DNA from: an uncultured euryarchaeote
Lineage (GTDB): Archaea > Thermoplasmatota > Poseidoniia > Poseidoniales > Poseidoniaceae
Reading direction: 5' to 3'
Assembly: GCA_937892945.1 (NCBI GenBank)
Contig: CALBIL010000038.1
Coordinates: forward strand, 1-64,000
Length of the DNA stretch: 64,000 bases
The position numbers were made by a program, and so were the translations under genes. The stretch's first letter is position 1; every line of letters begins with the position of its first letter. Positions 47,235-57,424 of the stretch are shown piece after piece. Under the pieces are notes generated by a model. That model made no database searches and was not told the origin of the DNA. It worked only from the letters and a program-made list of their open reading frames with translations.

Positions 47235-49139
47235 TCACATGAGACGTATCGTCTCAAGGTTTTGTGGAGCATAGGTTCGACACTTGTAGCGTTCACGCAA
47301 GGTCTTTCCGAGTTCATTACACTTGTGATAATCACCGTGATGGCAGATAATGTTTCGAGGTGTAGGGGAAATTTGGTCGACAAAGTCGAGAAGTTGACGA
47401 CGGTCAGAGTGGCCAGAGAATCCATCGATGGTCACCATTTCACAGCCAATCTTGACAATTTCTGTTTTCCCATTAATCACCATTGGGACTTCTCCGAATC
47501 CTTTCTGTAGACGACGGCCAAGTGTACCTTCAGCTTGGTATCCTACAAAACAGAGTGAGTTACGGTCTTCATGTGCCCAGTTCTTGAAATATTCCATAAC
47601 TGGTCCACCATTGAGCATCCCGGATGTTGCCAAAACAATACATGGGGAATTATCCATAATGATACTTTCACGCAATTCACGTCCCTTAACAGGTCGGAAC
47701 CATTCACTCGTGAATGGGTTTTCTCCGTCATCCTTGAGCAGAGACTTTCGTAGACTGCTGGTCAGATAATCCGGGTGGGATGCGTGGATGGCTGTGGCTT
47801 CTTGAATCATACCGTCTAACCATACAGGGACTGGTTTCACCGTACCTGAACGGAAGAGTTCATCGATAGCAATCATCACTTCTTGGCTTCGGCCAACAGC
47901 AAACACTGGACAGATGACTTTACCGCCACGTGCCATGGTTCGAGAGATAATGTCGTGCAACTCTTGGTTTGCTTCTTGGCGAGATGGTTGGTAGTCACCA
48001 GAAGCACCGTATGTCGATTCAATAACGAGAGTTTCCACACGAGGGAAACGAGTATTTGCTGCATCAAAGAGCCAAGACTTCTCGTACTTTTGGTCTCCAC
48101 TGAAGACAATGTTGTGTTTGCCATCACCGATGTGAAGGTGTACAGCAGAAGAACCAAGAATATGCCCCGCATTGGAAAATGTGAGTTTTATGTCCGGTGC
48201 AATGTCTGTCGTTTCATCCCAGTCAACATCGACAACGTGCTTCATACAGGTACGGATATCTTCCATGCTGTAAGGAGCTCGCTTTCCTTCTGAACCGCCA
48301 ACTTTGAGGTAGTCGGTTTGCAACAACAGCATCAAATCTCTGGTTGGAGGCGTACAATAGACAGGCCCTCTGTAGCCATACTTGAACAAAACTGGAAGCA
48401 TTCCAGCGTGATCTAAATGTGCGTGAGTCAGAACAACCGCATCGAGCTTTTCCAAAGGAAGTGCCTCTGGTGCTGTGAAGTAGGGCATTGGGTCAGTATC
48501 GGATGCGATGTTAACACCAACATCAATCATAACTCTGGATTCATTGGTCGTGACGAAGTGGCAAGCACGGCCAACTTCACGGTACGAACCGAGTGCAGTC
48601 ACTCGTGCCCATGCGGCACCTGGGCGTACAGGACGATGCATGTTAAGTCCGAAATCCTTGAGTAATTTTCTGCGTTCCTCGGCGTGGGCGTGTCGGTAAA
48701 GACGAATGTCGTGGACCGTTTTTGAAACCAAAGGAGCGGTTCGTTCAACGGTAATTAGCCAACCGCATTGGTCGCGAATTTCTTGCAAATTAATTCCACG
48801 TCGGCCCACTGCTTCACCAGGATTGTCGCATTGTACGGTTATTTCTCTATAACACGCATCGAAGTAAATTTGATTGATCCCAGCGGATTCAGGAATAATT
48901 TCTCGAACTATCTTTGTAGCATCTATTTCAGATTTCATAATGGAGGTATCAGGACGAAGTACAATCTTTCGCTTTACTTTGTGAGAGATCTTTGCAAGTA
49001 AACCATCTGTAGCAAGTATTCGATTTGGTTCTGGAGTTACTAAAGCGATGTTACCTGCTTCCAATTCAACAGTATAAGGGATCTCCTTAGGAACTATCTT
49101 TTGCACTTCATCTTTTAATTCTTTAAACGTTAAACGCAT
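47235..49139 (-). CDS. fttA: FttA/aCPSF1 beta-CASP ribonuclease (KH domains + metallo-beta-lactamase)
   Basis: KH region PGEAVGRRGINLQEIRDQCGW; VVLTHAHLDHAGMLP; FSNAGHILGSSAVHLHIGDGKHNIVFSGD; SGHSDRRQLLDFV. Confidence 0.95.
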   Translation of the reverse strand: MRLTFKELKDEVQKIVPKEIPYTVELEAGNIALVTPEPNRILATDGLLAKISHKVKRKIVLRPDTSIMKSEIDATKIVREIIPESAGINQIYFDACYREITVQCDNPGEAVGRRGINLQEIRDQCGWLITVERTAPLVSKTVHDIRLYRHAHAEERRKLLKDFGLNMHRPVRPGAAWARVTALGSYREVGRACHFVTTNESRVMIDVGVNIASDTDPMPYFTAPEALPLEKLDAVVLTHAHLDHAGMLPVLFKYGYRGPVYCTPPTRDLMLLLQTDYLKVGGSEGKRAPYSMEDIRTCMKHVVDVDWDETTDIAPDIKLTFSNAGHILGSSAVHLHIGDGKHNIVFSGDQKYEKSWLFDAANTRFPRVETLVIESTYGASGDYQPSRQEANQELHDIISRTMARGGKVICPVFAVGRSQEVMIAIDELFRSGTVKPVPVWLDGMIQEATAIHASHPDYLTSSLRKSLLKDDGENPFTSEWFRPVKGRELRESIIMDNSPCIVLATSGMLNGGPVMEYFKNWAHEDRNSLCFVGYQAEGTLGRRLQKGFGEVPMVINGKTEIVKIGCEMVTIDGFSGHSDRRQLLDFVDQISPTPRNIICHHGDYHKCNELGKTLRERYKCRTYAPQNLETIRLM

Positions 49140-49226
49140 AATTTCACCGTATACCGCGCTCGCACAAGAATTGTGCACAAACTCACCCTAAGGAGAGTGC
49201 AGTGTTGAGCTGCGGGAAAAAAAGAC

Positions 49227-49853
49227 TCAAGAAAGAAGTTTAGCAATTTCTGCTTGAGTAAGGGAAACAAAGCCGTCTTTAGCAGTGATTACTGACAAAT
49301 CCATGCCGTTTCCGGAGGCTGCATCACGCTGCCCCGATGCGTAAAGGGCACGGGCCGCGAGTTTCAATGCATCGGTCTGAGTCATTCCTTCACTGAAACC
49401 ATCTTCGAGCACACCATACATGTACGGAGAGCCTGAACCTGTAGCACAGTATACATCAGGTATTGAACCGCCTGCGGAATCAATCGAGTACACGTGACCA
49501 CCTTCATCGTCAACGCCGACAATGAGCAATTGAACCCAGTGAGGACGGCCAGAAAGAATGTTTGCGGTGAGGGTTGCTGCGCCACGAACGGTCATTGGCT
49601 GTTGTCGGCGAAGTTGAAACAAAGCAACTTCAGCAGTAAGGGTGCGAGACAAAGATTGGGCGTGTCCGACCAGACCGGCAGTCGTCAAAGCGAGGTTATC
49701 GCCGATTTTGAAGAGTTTCTGGACATTTTTATTTGCAATAAAATGGCCCATTGTAGCACGATGGTCCGCACCTACGACGACTCCGCCATCAAAGGTGATT
49801 CCAATTGTGCTTGTTCCGGTTTTCAATACATTCTGCTGCGCATCCATTGTCAT
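49227..49853 (-). CDS. psmB: Proteasome subunit beta
   Basis: MTMDAQQNVLKTGTSTIGITFDGGVVVGADHRATMGHFIANKNVQKLFKIGDNLALTTAG. Confidence 0.94.
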   Translation of the reverse strand: MTMDAQQNVLKTGTSTIGITFDGGVVVGADHRATMGHFIANKNVQKLFKIGDNLALTTAGLVGHAQSLSRTLTAEVALFQLRRQQPMTVRGAATLTANILSGRPHWVQLLIVGVDDEGGHVYSIDSAGGSIPDVYCATGSGSPYMYGVLEDGFSEGMTQTDALKLAARALYASGQRDAASGNGMDLSVITAKDGFVSLTQAEIAKLLS

Positions 49854-50024
49854 CAATCCCTTGTTCCAGTCGACACCTCTTGAACCTTGAGGCGCAAATT
49901 CTCGGTAACAACGGACCCTTATCAACCCGACGAATGCACGGCAAGAGCGAACCGGCCTAGAAAAGTCATCATCGTCTGAACTTCTATGCGAGCGTTCTTG
50001 AGGTGACTGGCATCAGCCATTGCT

Positions 50025-50660
50025 ATGCGCCGAGGCAAAAAAGGAAAAAGAGACGAAGCCCAGTCTTCGCTCGATGCCTTTAGCAAGGTACAATCTGAAC
50101 CAGAGGAAGGAACTGCACCTGAACCAATCATTCCATCAATGCCCGATCTCGATGCACTTGCACGGGCAGATGAAAAAATTCGTGAGCAAGAAGAAAACAT
50201 CGCAGCTACCGAAGAAATTAAACAAGAAATGAAGCCTCTTCGGACCTTTGATATGCCCAGTATGGAGATGACGCAGTCACAAGCGACACCCTCTACAGAA
50301 GTCATCTACCACGACCTCGGGGTGTTATATCCAAATCCTCCTCTTCTTGACTCTTCAAGTGGAATGGTCCTACACCGAGCTGTACTGAATGACATCACTG
50401 GATGTGGTCAATTGATGGATTGGGTAGCAGATGACCATGCAGTTATTGTTGAAATGAACCGATTGATGAAAAAAACGGTCGAATTCAATGCTGCAATCGC
50501 ACAACTCAACACGTTCATTGACAAAGATCTCGGTGGGCAAATTATTCAAATGGCTGAAACTCGATTAATGCTCCTCCCACCTGGCTGCCGAGGTGTCCGT
50601 GGTGTGGAAATGGAAGCCTTTGCTGTCGATGCCCACGAACTCGGGAGACGGCGAATATGA
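50025..50660 (+). CDS. Hypothetical protein (coiled-coil-like)
   Basis: Overlaps the ZPR1-like gene start by ATGA; no recognised domain. Confidence 0.6.
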   Translation: MRRGKKGKRDEAQSSLDAFSKVQSEPEEGTAPEPIIPSMPDLDALARADEKIREQEENIAATEEIKQEMKPLRTFDMPSMEMTQSQATPSTEVIYHDLGVLYPNPPLLDSSSGMVLHRAVLNDITGCGQLMDWVADDHAVIVEMNRLMKKTVEFNAAIAQLNTFIDKDLGGQIIQMAETRLMLLPPGCRGVRGVEMEAFAVDAHELGRRRI

Positions 50661-51286
50661 TGGAAGAACAGCCTATTGACATTCCTTGCCCGATTTGTGC
50701 TGTAGAAGGAAAACTCGGAATGGTTGCGAATGTGGATGAGATTCCCTATTTCGGTGAACACACCCAAGTAACCGTATTGTGTCACGCCTGCGGGTGGCGG
50801 CAAACTGATTTTATTCCGGCTGAAGGGAAGAAGGCTGGTGCCTGGTCACTCGTTTTGGATGATGTCGCAAAACTCAGATCTCGTGTTGTTCGCTCATCTT
50901 CATGCACCGTCAAAATTCCGGAGTTGGACCTTGAAGTCATGCCGGGAACCAATTCCACGGGCTATGTGAGTAACATCGAAGGAGTACTGAATCGCTTTGT
51001 CGACATCATCAATATGGTTCGACGTGATGTTGAAAGAGACCTCGAACTTGATTCGGAAGATGACCATGAAGAGAGTAAAAAATCACTGGGGATTCTCGAT
51101 TCGTTACTCACATCAATTGAACAAGCAGGTGAAGAAAGTACGTTCACTGTGGAATTCTTAGACCCCCATGGTCACTCAATGATACTCGACGCAGATGCCT
51201 CTGAAAGAGAATTAACAACCGAAGAACTTGAAGAACTTCCAATCGGACCTGACCCTGCTGTCTTTTCACCCGATGATGCTCAATGA
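50657..51286 (+). CDS. ZPR1-type zinc-finger domain protein
   Basis: CPICAVEGKLGMVANVDEIPYFGEHTQVTVLCHACGWRQTDF; IPELDLEVMPGTNSTGYVSNIEGVLNRF. Confidence 0.9.
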   Translation: MMEEQPIDIPCPICAVEGKLGMVANVDEIPYFGEHTQVTVLCHACGWRQTDFIPAEGKKAGAWSLVLDDVAKLRSRVVRSSSCTVKIPELDLEVMPGTNSTGYVSNIEGVLNRFVDIINMVRRDVERDLELDSEDDHEESKKSLGILDSLLTSIEQAGEESTFTVEFLDPHGHSMILDADASERELTTEELEELPIGPDPAVFSPDDAQ

Positions 51287-51299
51287 CGACTGTGCATCA

Positions 51300-52700
51300 T
51301 TACTGTGCATCTGATGCCAAGAAATCCTTGACAAGATGGGCCGTTTGATCTCGCATCTCATGCAAATCACCCAACCAAGCAGTTGCTCGGTCAACGCACA
51401 ATTGCTTCATTTCACCCGCCAAAATCTTACCAGCACGGTAATCAGCATTAATTTCAGCCAAGTAAGAGTCATCGTCTTCAAAGAAATACATCATGTAGCG
51501 ATAAGCAACATCGACATCGGGGTTGCCACCAATTCGCCGATGCTCTTCAACAGTAGCTTGACCACCTGAAAAAGCCCGTTTAATCTTCTTTTCAACCGTG
51601 GCTAAATCATCTCTGAGGAAGATCGTTGTTTTCGGTTTACTGCTACTCATTTTTTCACCAGTGAGACCAACCGCAAAATGATGGTATGTCGAAGAAGGAG
51701 CAAGCAAACCCATTCCTCCGAGAGAACGTTCATACTCGAGTAATTTGAGTTGAATTCGAGATTTATCCCTTGCCGTTGCACTCGGGACGGTGATTGTACC
51801 CTGCTTCGGACTCGAAAGGATGTCTGAGAAACCAAGGTGTTCGAGTGAGGCAACCATGCCTGCAAAGACGGTATTGAGGCGGTTTTTGTCGAGACGTCCA
51901 TTTGGCATTTGACCGAGGACTTCAGCGTTATCCTCTTGAACAGAAAGACCGATGACGACACCCGATGATTTCCCATCTTTGACATTAAACCAATTGGTTT
52001 TGGCGGCCAGTCCACGTGTTAAGCGAAGGTGCGGGTCTTGGTCGACACCTACAGGAACGACAATCGGACGAAGCCCCCCGTATTCCTCGGTTTGCGGATG
52101 TAAGATATCACCGACTTGTACCAGCGGAGCTTGAACATGAGCCAGATTGGTTTCCCCATTGAAACCATAGATCGATTCAAATTCATTCAAGTTGGTCCGC
52201 TTGCCGAGTTGAAATCCTAACCGTTGTACAATCGGACGCGAGGATTGAAAATATACATTTGTTTTCTCAGGGTCAATTCCAAGAGCGGCATAATGTGAAA
52301 TGTATTCTTCTAAAGCAATTTTACGACCCTTTTCCAATGAAACTCCTCGCGTTGCTTGGCTTTCTAAATCAGCAACTGCAATCGTGACATCTCCACCAAG
52401 TTGTTGGAACCATTTGACTTGGTCAATAACCATCGAGTGGCCCATGTGCATTTGACCACTTGGCATGAGTCCTGTGAGGACACCAAAGGAATCTCCTTGT
52501 TTTTGTGCATCGAGAACACGTTCTAAATCACGATGTGCAAAGACAATACCGCGACGATGAAGCCGAGACGGTGAAGGAAGCGTCATCTGGTCCATTGACG
52601 AAAGACCGAACTGATCTATAATGCGAGAATAATCGGTTGATTGAGCACTCCCCCAAGGGTCTATGACAACATCTTCGTCACCCATATCCATATCCTCCAT
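51300..52700 (-). CDS. trpS: Tryptophanyl-tRNA synthetase, archaeal/eukaryotic type
   Basis: VLTGLMPSGQMHMGHSMVIDQVKW; EKMSSSKPKTTIFL (KMSSS). Confidence 0.93.
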   Translation of the reverse strand: MEDMDMGDEDVVIDPWGSAQSTDYSRIIDQFGLSSMDQMTLPSPSRLHRRGIVFAHRDLERVLDAQKQGDSFGVLTGLMPSGQMHMGHSMVIDQVKWFQQLGGDVTIAVADLESQATRGVSLEKGRKIALEEYISHYAALGIDPEKTNVYFQSSRPIVQRLGFQLGKRTNLNEFESIYGFNGETNLAHVQAPLVQVGDILHPQTEEYGGLRPIVVPVGVDQDPHLRLTRGLAAKTNWFNVKDGKSSGVVIGLSVQEDNAEVLGQMPNGRLDKNRLNTVFAGMVASLEHLGFSDILSSPKQGTITVPSATARDKSRIQLKLLEYERSLGGMGLLAPSSTYHHFAVGLTGEKMSSSKPKTTIFLRDDLATVEKKIKRAFSGGQATVEEHRRIGGNPDVDVAYRYMMYFFEDDDSYLAEINADYRAGKILAGEMKQLCVDRATAWLGDLHEMRDQTAHLVKDFLASDAQ

Positions 52701-52738
52701 TCGGTCGGTGACAACCTTATGGCATCAAGTCTTCGCCC

Positions 52739-54022
52739 TTATTCACCATCAAACGACGATTCGGTAGAGTCTTCGTAGGAACCAAGAGAGGGCTGAGAAC
52801 TTTTGTTAGCAAACGGACCGAGTCCTTCTTTCTTCAAAATAAACATCATTCCAGTAATGGTTGATACTGCTACAGTCAGTGCCAAAAAGGGGAGCCAACC
52901 TGCATCACTCAACCCCTCTCGTGGTTGAACTAACCATGTGAAGACGAGTTGCGAATCACCCGTAAATCGCTTCGACCATTTGAATAAGTCCGTTGTATCG
53001 TGGGCTGCAATAGTAACTGCTGAGGAGTAATTATTCCAAAACTGAGAACGGCCAAGAATGTCATAGTCAACCGTACCATTCACTACAATCGAGACATTAT
53101 GACCGCGGATGAGTGAGAGATGGAGGGATTCATTCAAAGAACTCGTATAGCCTTCAGCCGTTTTCCTCACACCGTCCAGAAGCGACAACGAAGCATTTGA
53201 ATCTCGTATATCGACAACTTCCTTTCCTTCGAGGTCAAGAATCCAAGTCATTGGGACATTCCAGGCAAGTGGTGATACAGCAGTACATTGTTCGGTAACA
53301 AGTGATTCAAATTCGATGATGGTTTGATTGTCAACGGTGCGACTCGAATGAGTGATTTCATGGCAATCATGAACTGTCCAATATGACCACGCTTCACCCC
53401 AGGTAGTCATCCAAGCTTGTGCATCATCATTGAGATAAGCAGCAATTTCTGCATCGTGTCGAATCGTTGCATCATTGACTCTTCCAACCCAATACAAATT
53501 GACCAAGCCTCCTTCTTCAACTGCTGATTGGACCTGGTCTTTGGAACCGATTAATTGTTCGAGACTCCCTCCCCGACGCCCAAGATTATACCAATCCCAA
53601 TCATCTGCTGGTGCGTCTGTTGCATTGTGCCAAGCAGAATATGGCAATGCATTCACATCACCATGTACAGCAAAACCTTGAGACGCAATCGTGTTGTGCT
53701 GACTCATCGTAAGGCCAGAGGGAGTAAAGGTAGAAATTGGATTGTCACCCCATTGGTTCGCAACGACACGGTCCGAAATATACTGATGGCATTCAAGAGC
53801 AACTGCCCCAGGGTCTGCAGCCCATTCGATGTTCGGCATACCATAGCATCCAAATTCATCACCAGAGTCAATTCGTTCCTGGGCCAAAGCCGTACGTAGC
53901 CATCCGTCTTCTTTCCAACCGACCTCTGCAACTGCAACTGGACTGAAGGTTGAAGAAAGAAGGCAAAGAAGAATTGACAATGTCATGGCTCGGCCGAAAC
54001 GAACATGTCGTTGTGGAGCCAT
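52739..54022 (-). CDS. Secreted protein with C-terminal TM
   Basis: Signal-like FGRAMTLSILLCLLSSTFSPVAVA; TM WLPFLALTVAVSTITGMMFIL. Confidence 0.7.
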   Translation of the reverse strand: MAPQRHVRFGRAMTLSILLCLLSSTFSPVAVAEVGWKEDGWLRTALAQERIDSGDEFGCYGMPNIEWAADPGAVALECHQYISDRVVANQWGDNPISTFTPSGLTMSQHNTIASQGFAVHGDVNALPYSAWHNATDAPADDWDWYNLGRRGGSLEQLIGSKDQVQSAVEEGGLVNLYWVGRVNDATIRHDAEIAAYLNDDAQAWMTTWGEAWSYWTVHDCHEITHSSRTVDNQTIIEFESLVTEQCTAVSPLAWNVPMTWILDLEGKEVVDIRDSNASLSLLDGVRKTAEGYTSSLNESLHLSLIRGHNVSIVVNGTVDYDILGRSQFWNNYSSAVTIAAHDTTDLFKWSKRFTGDSQLVFTWLVQPREGLSDAGWLPFLALTVAVSTITGMMFILKKEGLGPFANKSSQPSLGSYEDSTESSFDGE

Positions 54023-54155
54023 GACACGGGGTAGGTTCGGAGTGATTTGATACTTCGCACGCATTCATTTGGTTCCTTCAATGCAGTCGGAAATTCGCTG
54101 CCTGCCGGATAAATAGACGGCAACAATCAAAACAGTGTCGAAACTCGATTTTTTT

Positions 54156-54941
54156 ATGACCGAGACGGATTCACTTGTTGATGCATGGCAATCCCTCGAA
54201 CAGCATTGGTTGATTCCAACCACTGGCAAACAACTACCACGCACACCAAGTTATGCTTTCCTACGAATGTTTTTGTCCCCTTTTTTACGCCCTTCATTGA
54301 ATGCTAAAATGAATGGCTTGCATCACATCCCCCGGAAAGGCCCTGTGATCCTTGCAGCCAACCATCTCTCCCATGTCGACCCAATCTTCGTGATTGCATC
54401 AGCACGCCGAACAACACACTACTTGGCGAAAGATGGTCATTTCAAGAATGCCGTAATGCGCTTTGCAATGCGTGCAACTGGCCAAATCGAGACAAAACGG
54501 GACGAAGGTGGTGAAGGGGCACTTTCCAGTGCAGCTGATGTATTGGATTCTGGCCAAGCCCTGGGAATCTTTCCAGAAGGCACTCGTTCCAAGCGTACCG
54601 AACAGCCTTACTTGCTTCCCGGGAAAACAGGAATCGCTCGCCTTGCAGCCTCCTACCCGGATACAGTCGTCGTCCCGATGGCACTTATGGGTACTCGAAA
54701 GATGATGAAGCCACAAGACCACAAAGTGCCACGCCTTTGGCGACAGATTGCACTCTCTGCGGGTCAAGGCGTGACTTGGATGGAATGGCTCGAAGACCCG
54801 AACGGTGGCAACACAAATGCTCAACAGTTGGTTCAACTTTCAGCCAAAGATGAACACGAAATCAGGGCATCACTCGCCTCACTCTATAGAAAGTTTACGG
54901 ACCAAATCATGGGGAGTATTTCTGCCCTTGGGGCTCCTTAG
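54156..54941 (+). CDS. plsC: 1-acyl-sn-glycerol-3-phosphate acyltransferase (PlsC)-like
   Basis: AANHLSHVDPIF (HxxxxD), GQIETKR, LGIFPEGTRSKRTE motifs. Confidence 0.88.
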   Translation: MTETDSLVDAWQSLEQHWLIPTTGKQLPRTPSYAFLRMFLSPFLRPSLNAKMNGLHHIPRKGPVILAANHLSHVDPIFVIASARRTTHYLAKDGHFKNAVMRFAMRATGQIETKRDEGGEGALSSAADVLDSGQALGIFPEGTRSKRTEQPYLLPGKTGIARLAASYPDTVVVPMALMGTRKMMKPQDHKVPRLWRQIALSAGQGVTWMEWLEDPNGGNTNAQQLVQLSAKDEHEIRASLASLYRKFTDQIMGSISALGAP

Positions 54942-54970
54942 TTCAAGTAGAGTCGAATGATCAACCCTAC

Positions 54971-55645
54971 GTGGAGCGTATCGAAACTCAACTCGGGACA
55001 CTTCATCTCGAAGAAGGCTACAGCGAGAGGAGGTTGAAGGCTGAACTTCGAGGCATGGAGTTGTTGTGTTCCATTGTCAATTCAACTCCAGTCTGGAGTT
55101 TTAATCTCAGTTCAGATAAACCGTTCCTCTGTTCAAATGATGATGGGCCAACAATTTTAATCGACATATTCGGCTGTATTCGAAAGAACTGTGAAGATTT
55201 CGACCCCCATCTTTCGCTCTACATGTCACAACGACCGGTGTGTGTTTTGAAAGATGAAAAAAGTATCGATACGCCGACTACAGACTCCATCATCTCACTT
55301 GTTTTACTTGGAATGGCAGGGTGGCCAATTGAATCTACACCCGAAACACTCAGAGAAAAAGCACTCAAAAGTGGTCAATATGAACTTCAAGATATAACCA
55401 AGATGCTGCCAATGGATTATGAACAATTTCAAAGAGCAGTGGGCTTGTATGAATCGGGTGTAGTGATGGAATCAATTTCGGTTCTTGCCCAAATGGCTCG
55501 TCGATGGTATGTGTGTCGGTGTTGGAATTTCGAGAAGATTCAAGAAACATTACAACCCATACTTGAACGGTATCAGCGTGAAGAGATCGAACGGTATATT
55601 CAAACTCCAGAGGAGGCAAGTGATGTCCTTTTCATCTCTGTTTGA
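54971..55645 (+). CDS. Hypothetical protein
   Basis: 224 aa ORF directly upstream of thyA; no recognised domain. Confidence 0.6.
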   Translation: MERIETQLGTLHLEEGYSERRLKAELRGMELLCSIVNSTPVWSFNLSSDKPFLCSNDDGPTILIDIFGCIRKNCEDFDPHLSLYMSQRPVCVLKDEKSIDTPTTDSIISLVLLGMAGWPIESTPETLREKALKSGQYELQDITKMLPMDYEQFQRAVGLYESGVVMESISVLAQMARRWYVCRCWNFEKIQETLQPILERYQREEIERYIQTPEEASDVLFISV

Positions 55646-55704
55646 GATGGAGTCGCTCAAGAATGCTCAAGTGCTGTCGGTTGCGACAAGCAGATGGTGA
55701 GTCA

Positions 55705-56499
55705 ATGAAGGTCTATCACGAACTCATTCAGCGTATTCTCGATGAAGGGGAAGAGAAAGGTGACCGTACCGGCACTGGAACGCTCTCTGTCTTTGGCCAC
55801 CAAATGCGATTTGACCTCTCTGAAGGCTTCCCAATGGTAACCACTAAAAAGTTGCATTTGCGCTCCATTGTTCACGAACTTCTTTGGTTCCTTAAAGGTG
55901 ATACTAACATCCAGTATCTGCAAGAAAACGGTGTTCGCATCTGGAATGAATGGGCTGACGAAAACGGCGACTTAGGACCCGTATATGGCAAGCAGTGGCG
56001 CAGATGGGAAGCCAAGGATGGCCGCATCATTGACCAAGTCGAACAGGCCATTGAAATGATTCGAACCAATCCAAACAGCCGACGGATCATCGTCTCAGCT
56101 TGGAACGTTGGTGAACTTGATGAGATGGCCTTGATGCCTTGCCACGCTTTCTTCCAGTTCCATGTTGCCAACGGAAAACTCAATTGCCAATTGTACCAAC
56201 GAAGTGCGGATGTCTTTCTCGGCGTTCCATTCAACATCGCCTCGTATGCGCTTCTCACCCACATGATGGCACAAATCTGTGGACTCAAAGCTGGAACATT
56301 CGTACATACTCTTGGCGATGCCCACCTGTATACCAACCACCTTAACCAATCTCAATTACAGATTTCACGTGAACCAATGCCTTTGCCACAACTCAAACTC
56401 AATCCTGAATGCACAACCATTGACTCGTTTACATTTGAGGACATCGAAGTGGTCGGATACGAGCACCATCCGCATATTTCTGCACCGATTGCTGTATGA
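55705..56499 (+). CDS. thyA: Thymidylate synthase
   Basis: [62 protein letters not shown]. Confidence 0.96.
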   Translation: MKVYHELIQRILDEGEEKGDRTGTGTLSVFGHQMRFDLSEGFPMVTTKKLHLRSIVHELLWFLKGDTNIQYLQENGVRIWNEWADENGDLGPVYGKQWRRWEAKDGRIIDQVEQAIEMIRTNPNSRRIIVSAWNVGELDEMALMPCHAFFQFHVANGKLNCQLYQRSADVFLGVPFNIASYALLTHMMAQICGLKAGTFVHTLGDAHLYTNHLNQSQLQISREPMPLPQLKLNPECTTIDSFTFEDIEVVGYEHHPHISAPIAV

Positions 56500-56506
56500 G
56501 GTTGAT

Positions 56507-56977
56507 ATGATGTTCACAATGATCTTTGCATGCGATTTGAACGGAGCCATTGGCAAAGATGGTGATTTGCCTTGGCGTCAATCATCTGATCTTCAACATT
56601 TCAAGCGCATCACAATGTCAAAAACCATCGTCATGGGAAGAAAAACCTGGGACAGCCTACCCGGGAAACTACCTGGACGAAGGAACATTGTCCTCTCGAG
56701 AACACCTCGTGAAGATGTTGAAGTGCTTTCCTTTGAAGAAGTTCTCGAACTCGGTGATTCTGAAGAAGTACTCATTATCGGTGGTGGAGAGATTTACCAA
56801 TTGTTTTTCGAACATGCAAAAGAGATTCACAAAACAATTATCGCAACAGAAGTCGAAGGGGCAGATGCATTTGCTCCATCGATGGAGGGAGAAGGATTCC
56901 ACATGATTGGTGAACGGTTTGTCGATGCCGGACCACGTGACGAGCATTCGATGATTTTCCAACACTGGATTCGATGA
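56507..56977 (+). CDS. folA: Dihydrofolate reductase
   Basis: MIFACDLNGAIGKDGDLPWRQSSDLQHFKRIT; VMGRKTWDSLPGKLPGRRNIVLSR; IIGGGEIY. Confidence 0.94.
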   Translation: MMFTMIFACDLNGAIGKDGDLPWRQSSDLQHFKRITMSKTIVMGRKTWDSLPGKLPGRRNIVLSRTPREDVEVLSFEEVLELGDSEEVLIIGGGEIYQLFFEHAKEIHKTIIATEVEGADAFAPSMEGEGFHMIGERFVDAGPRDEHSMIFQHWIR

Positions 56978-57349
56978 TCATTCATCTGGCTTGTATTCAG
57001 TCACTCGTAATCCCAAACGCCCTTGTCGCGATGGGCGTTGCATAATCCTAGCATATTTTGCCTCAAAGGCTGCTTTCAAATCAATTTCCATGGCCAAGGA
57101 GTGGCCCATCAGCAACAGTAGGATATCAGCCATTTCTTCGGCACAATCAGCAAGAGGCTTACCTTTGGTCACCGCTGCTGCAAACTCGCCTAATTCTTCG
57201 ACGGTAAGGGCAATACGGTAGCCCATGTCATGCCCGTTGTTTTCTTCGAACTTATGCTTATCATGAAACACTGCAATTTTCTTCATCATGGTTTCCCATT
57301 CATTCTGAGCCTCATGGGCCATCCACTGGTCGACGGACATTCCTTCCAT
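56978..57349 (-). CDS. MazG-like nucleotide pyrophosphohydrolase
   Basis: LTVEELGEFAAAVTKGKPLADCAEEMADILLLLMGHSLAMEIDL (EExxE...ExxD). Confidence 0.8.
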   Translation of the reverse strand: MEGMSVDQWMAHEAQNEWETMMKKIAVFHDKHKFEENNGHDMGYRIALTVEELGEFAAAVTKGKPLADCAEEMADILLLLMGHSLAMEIDLKAAFEAKYARIMQRPSRQGRLGLRVTEYKPDE

Positions 57350-57424
57350 GCACGGTGTTCCGTGAGACCAGACATTAGACCTTCCGTAGACTCTGAGAAC
57401 TCGGTCTGTGATGAGTCCATTCCC

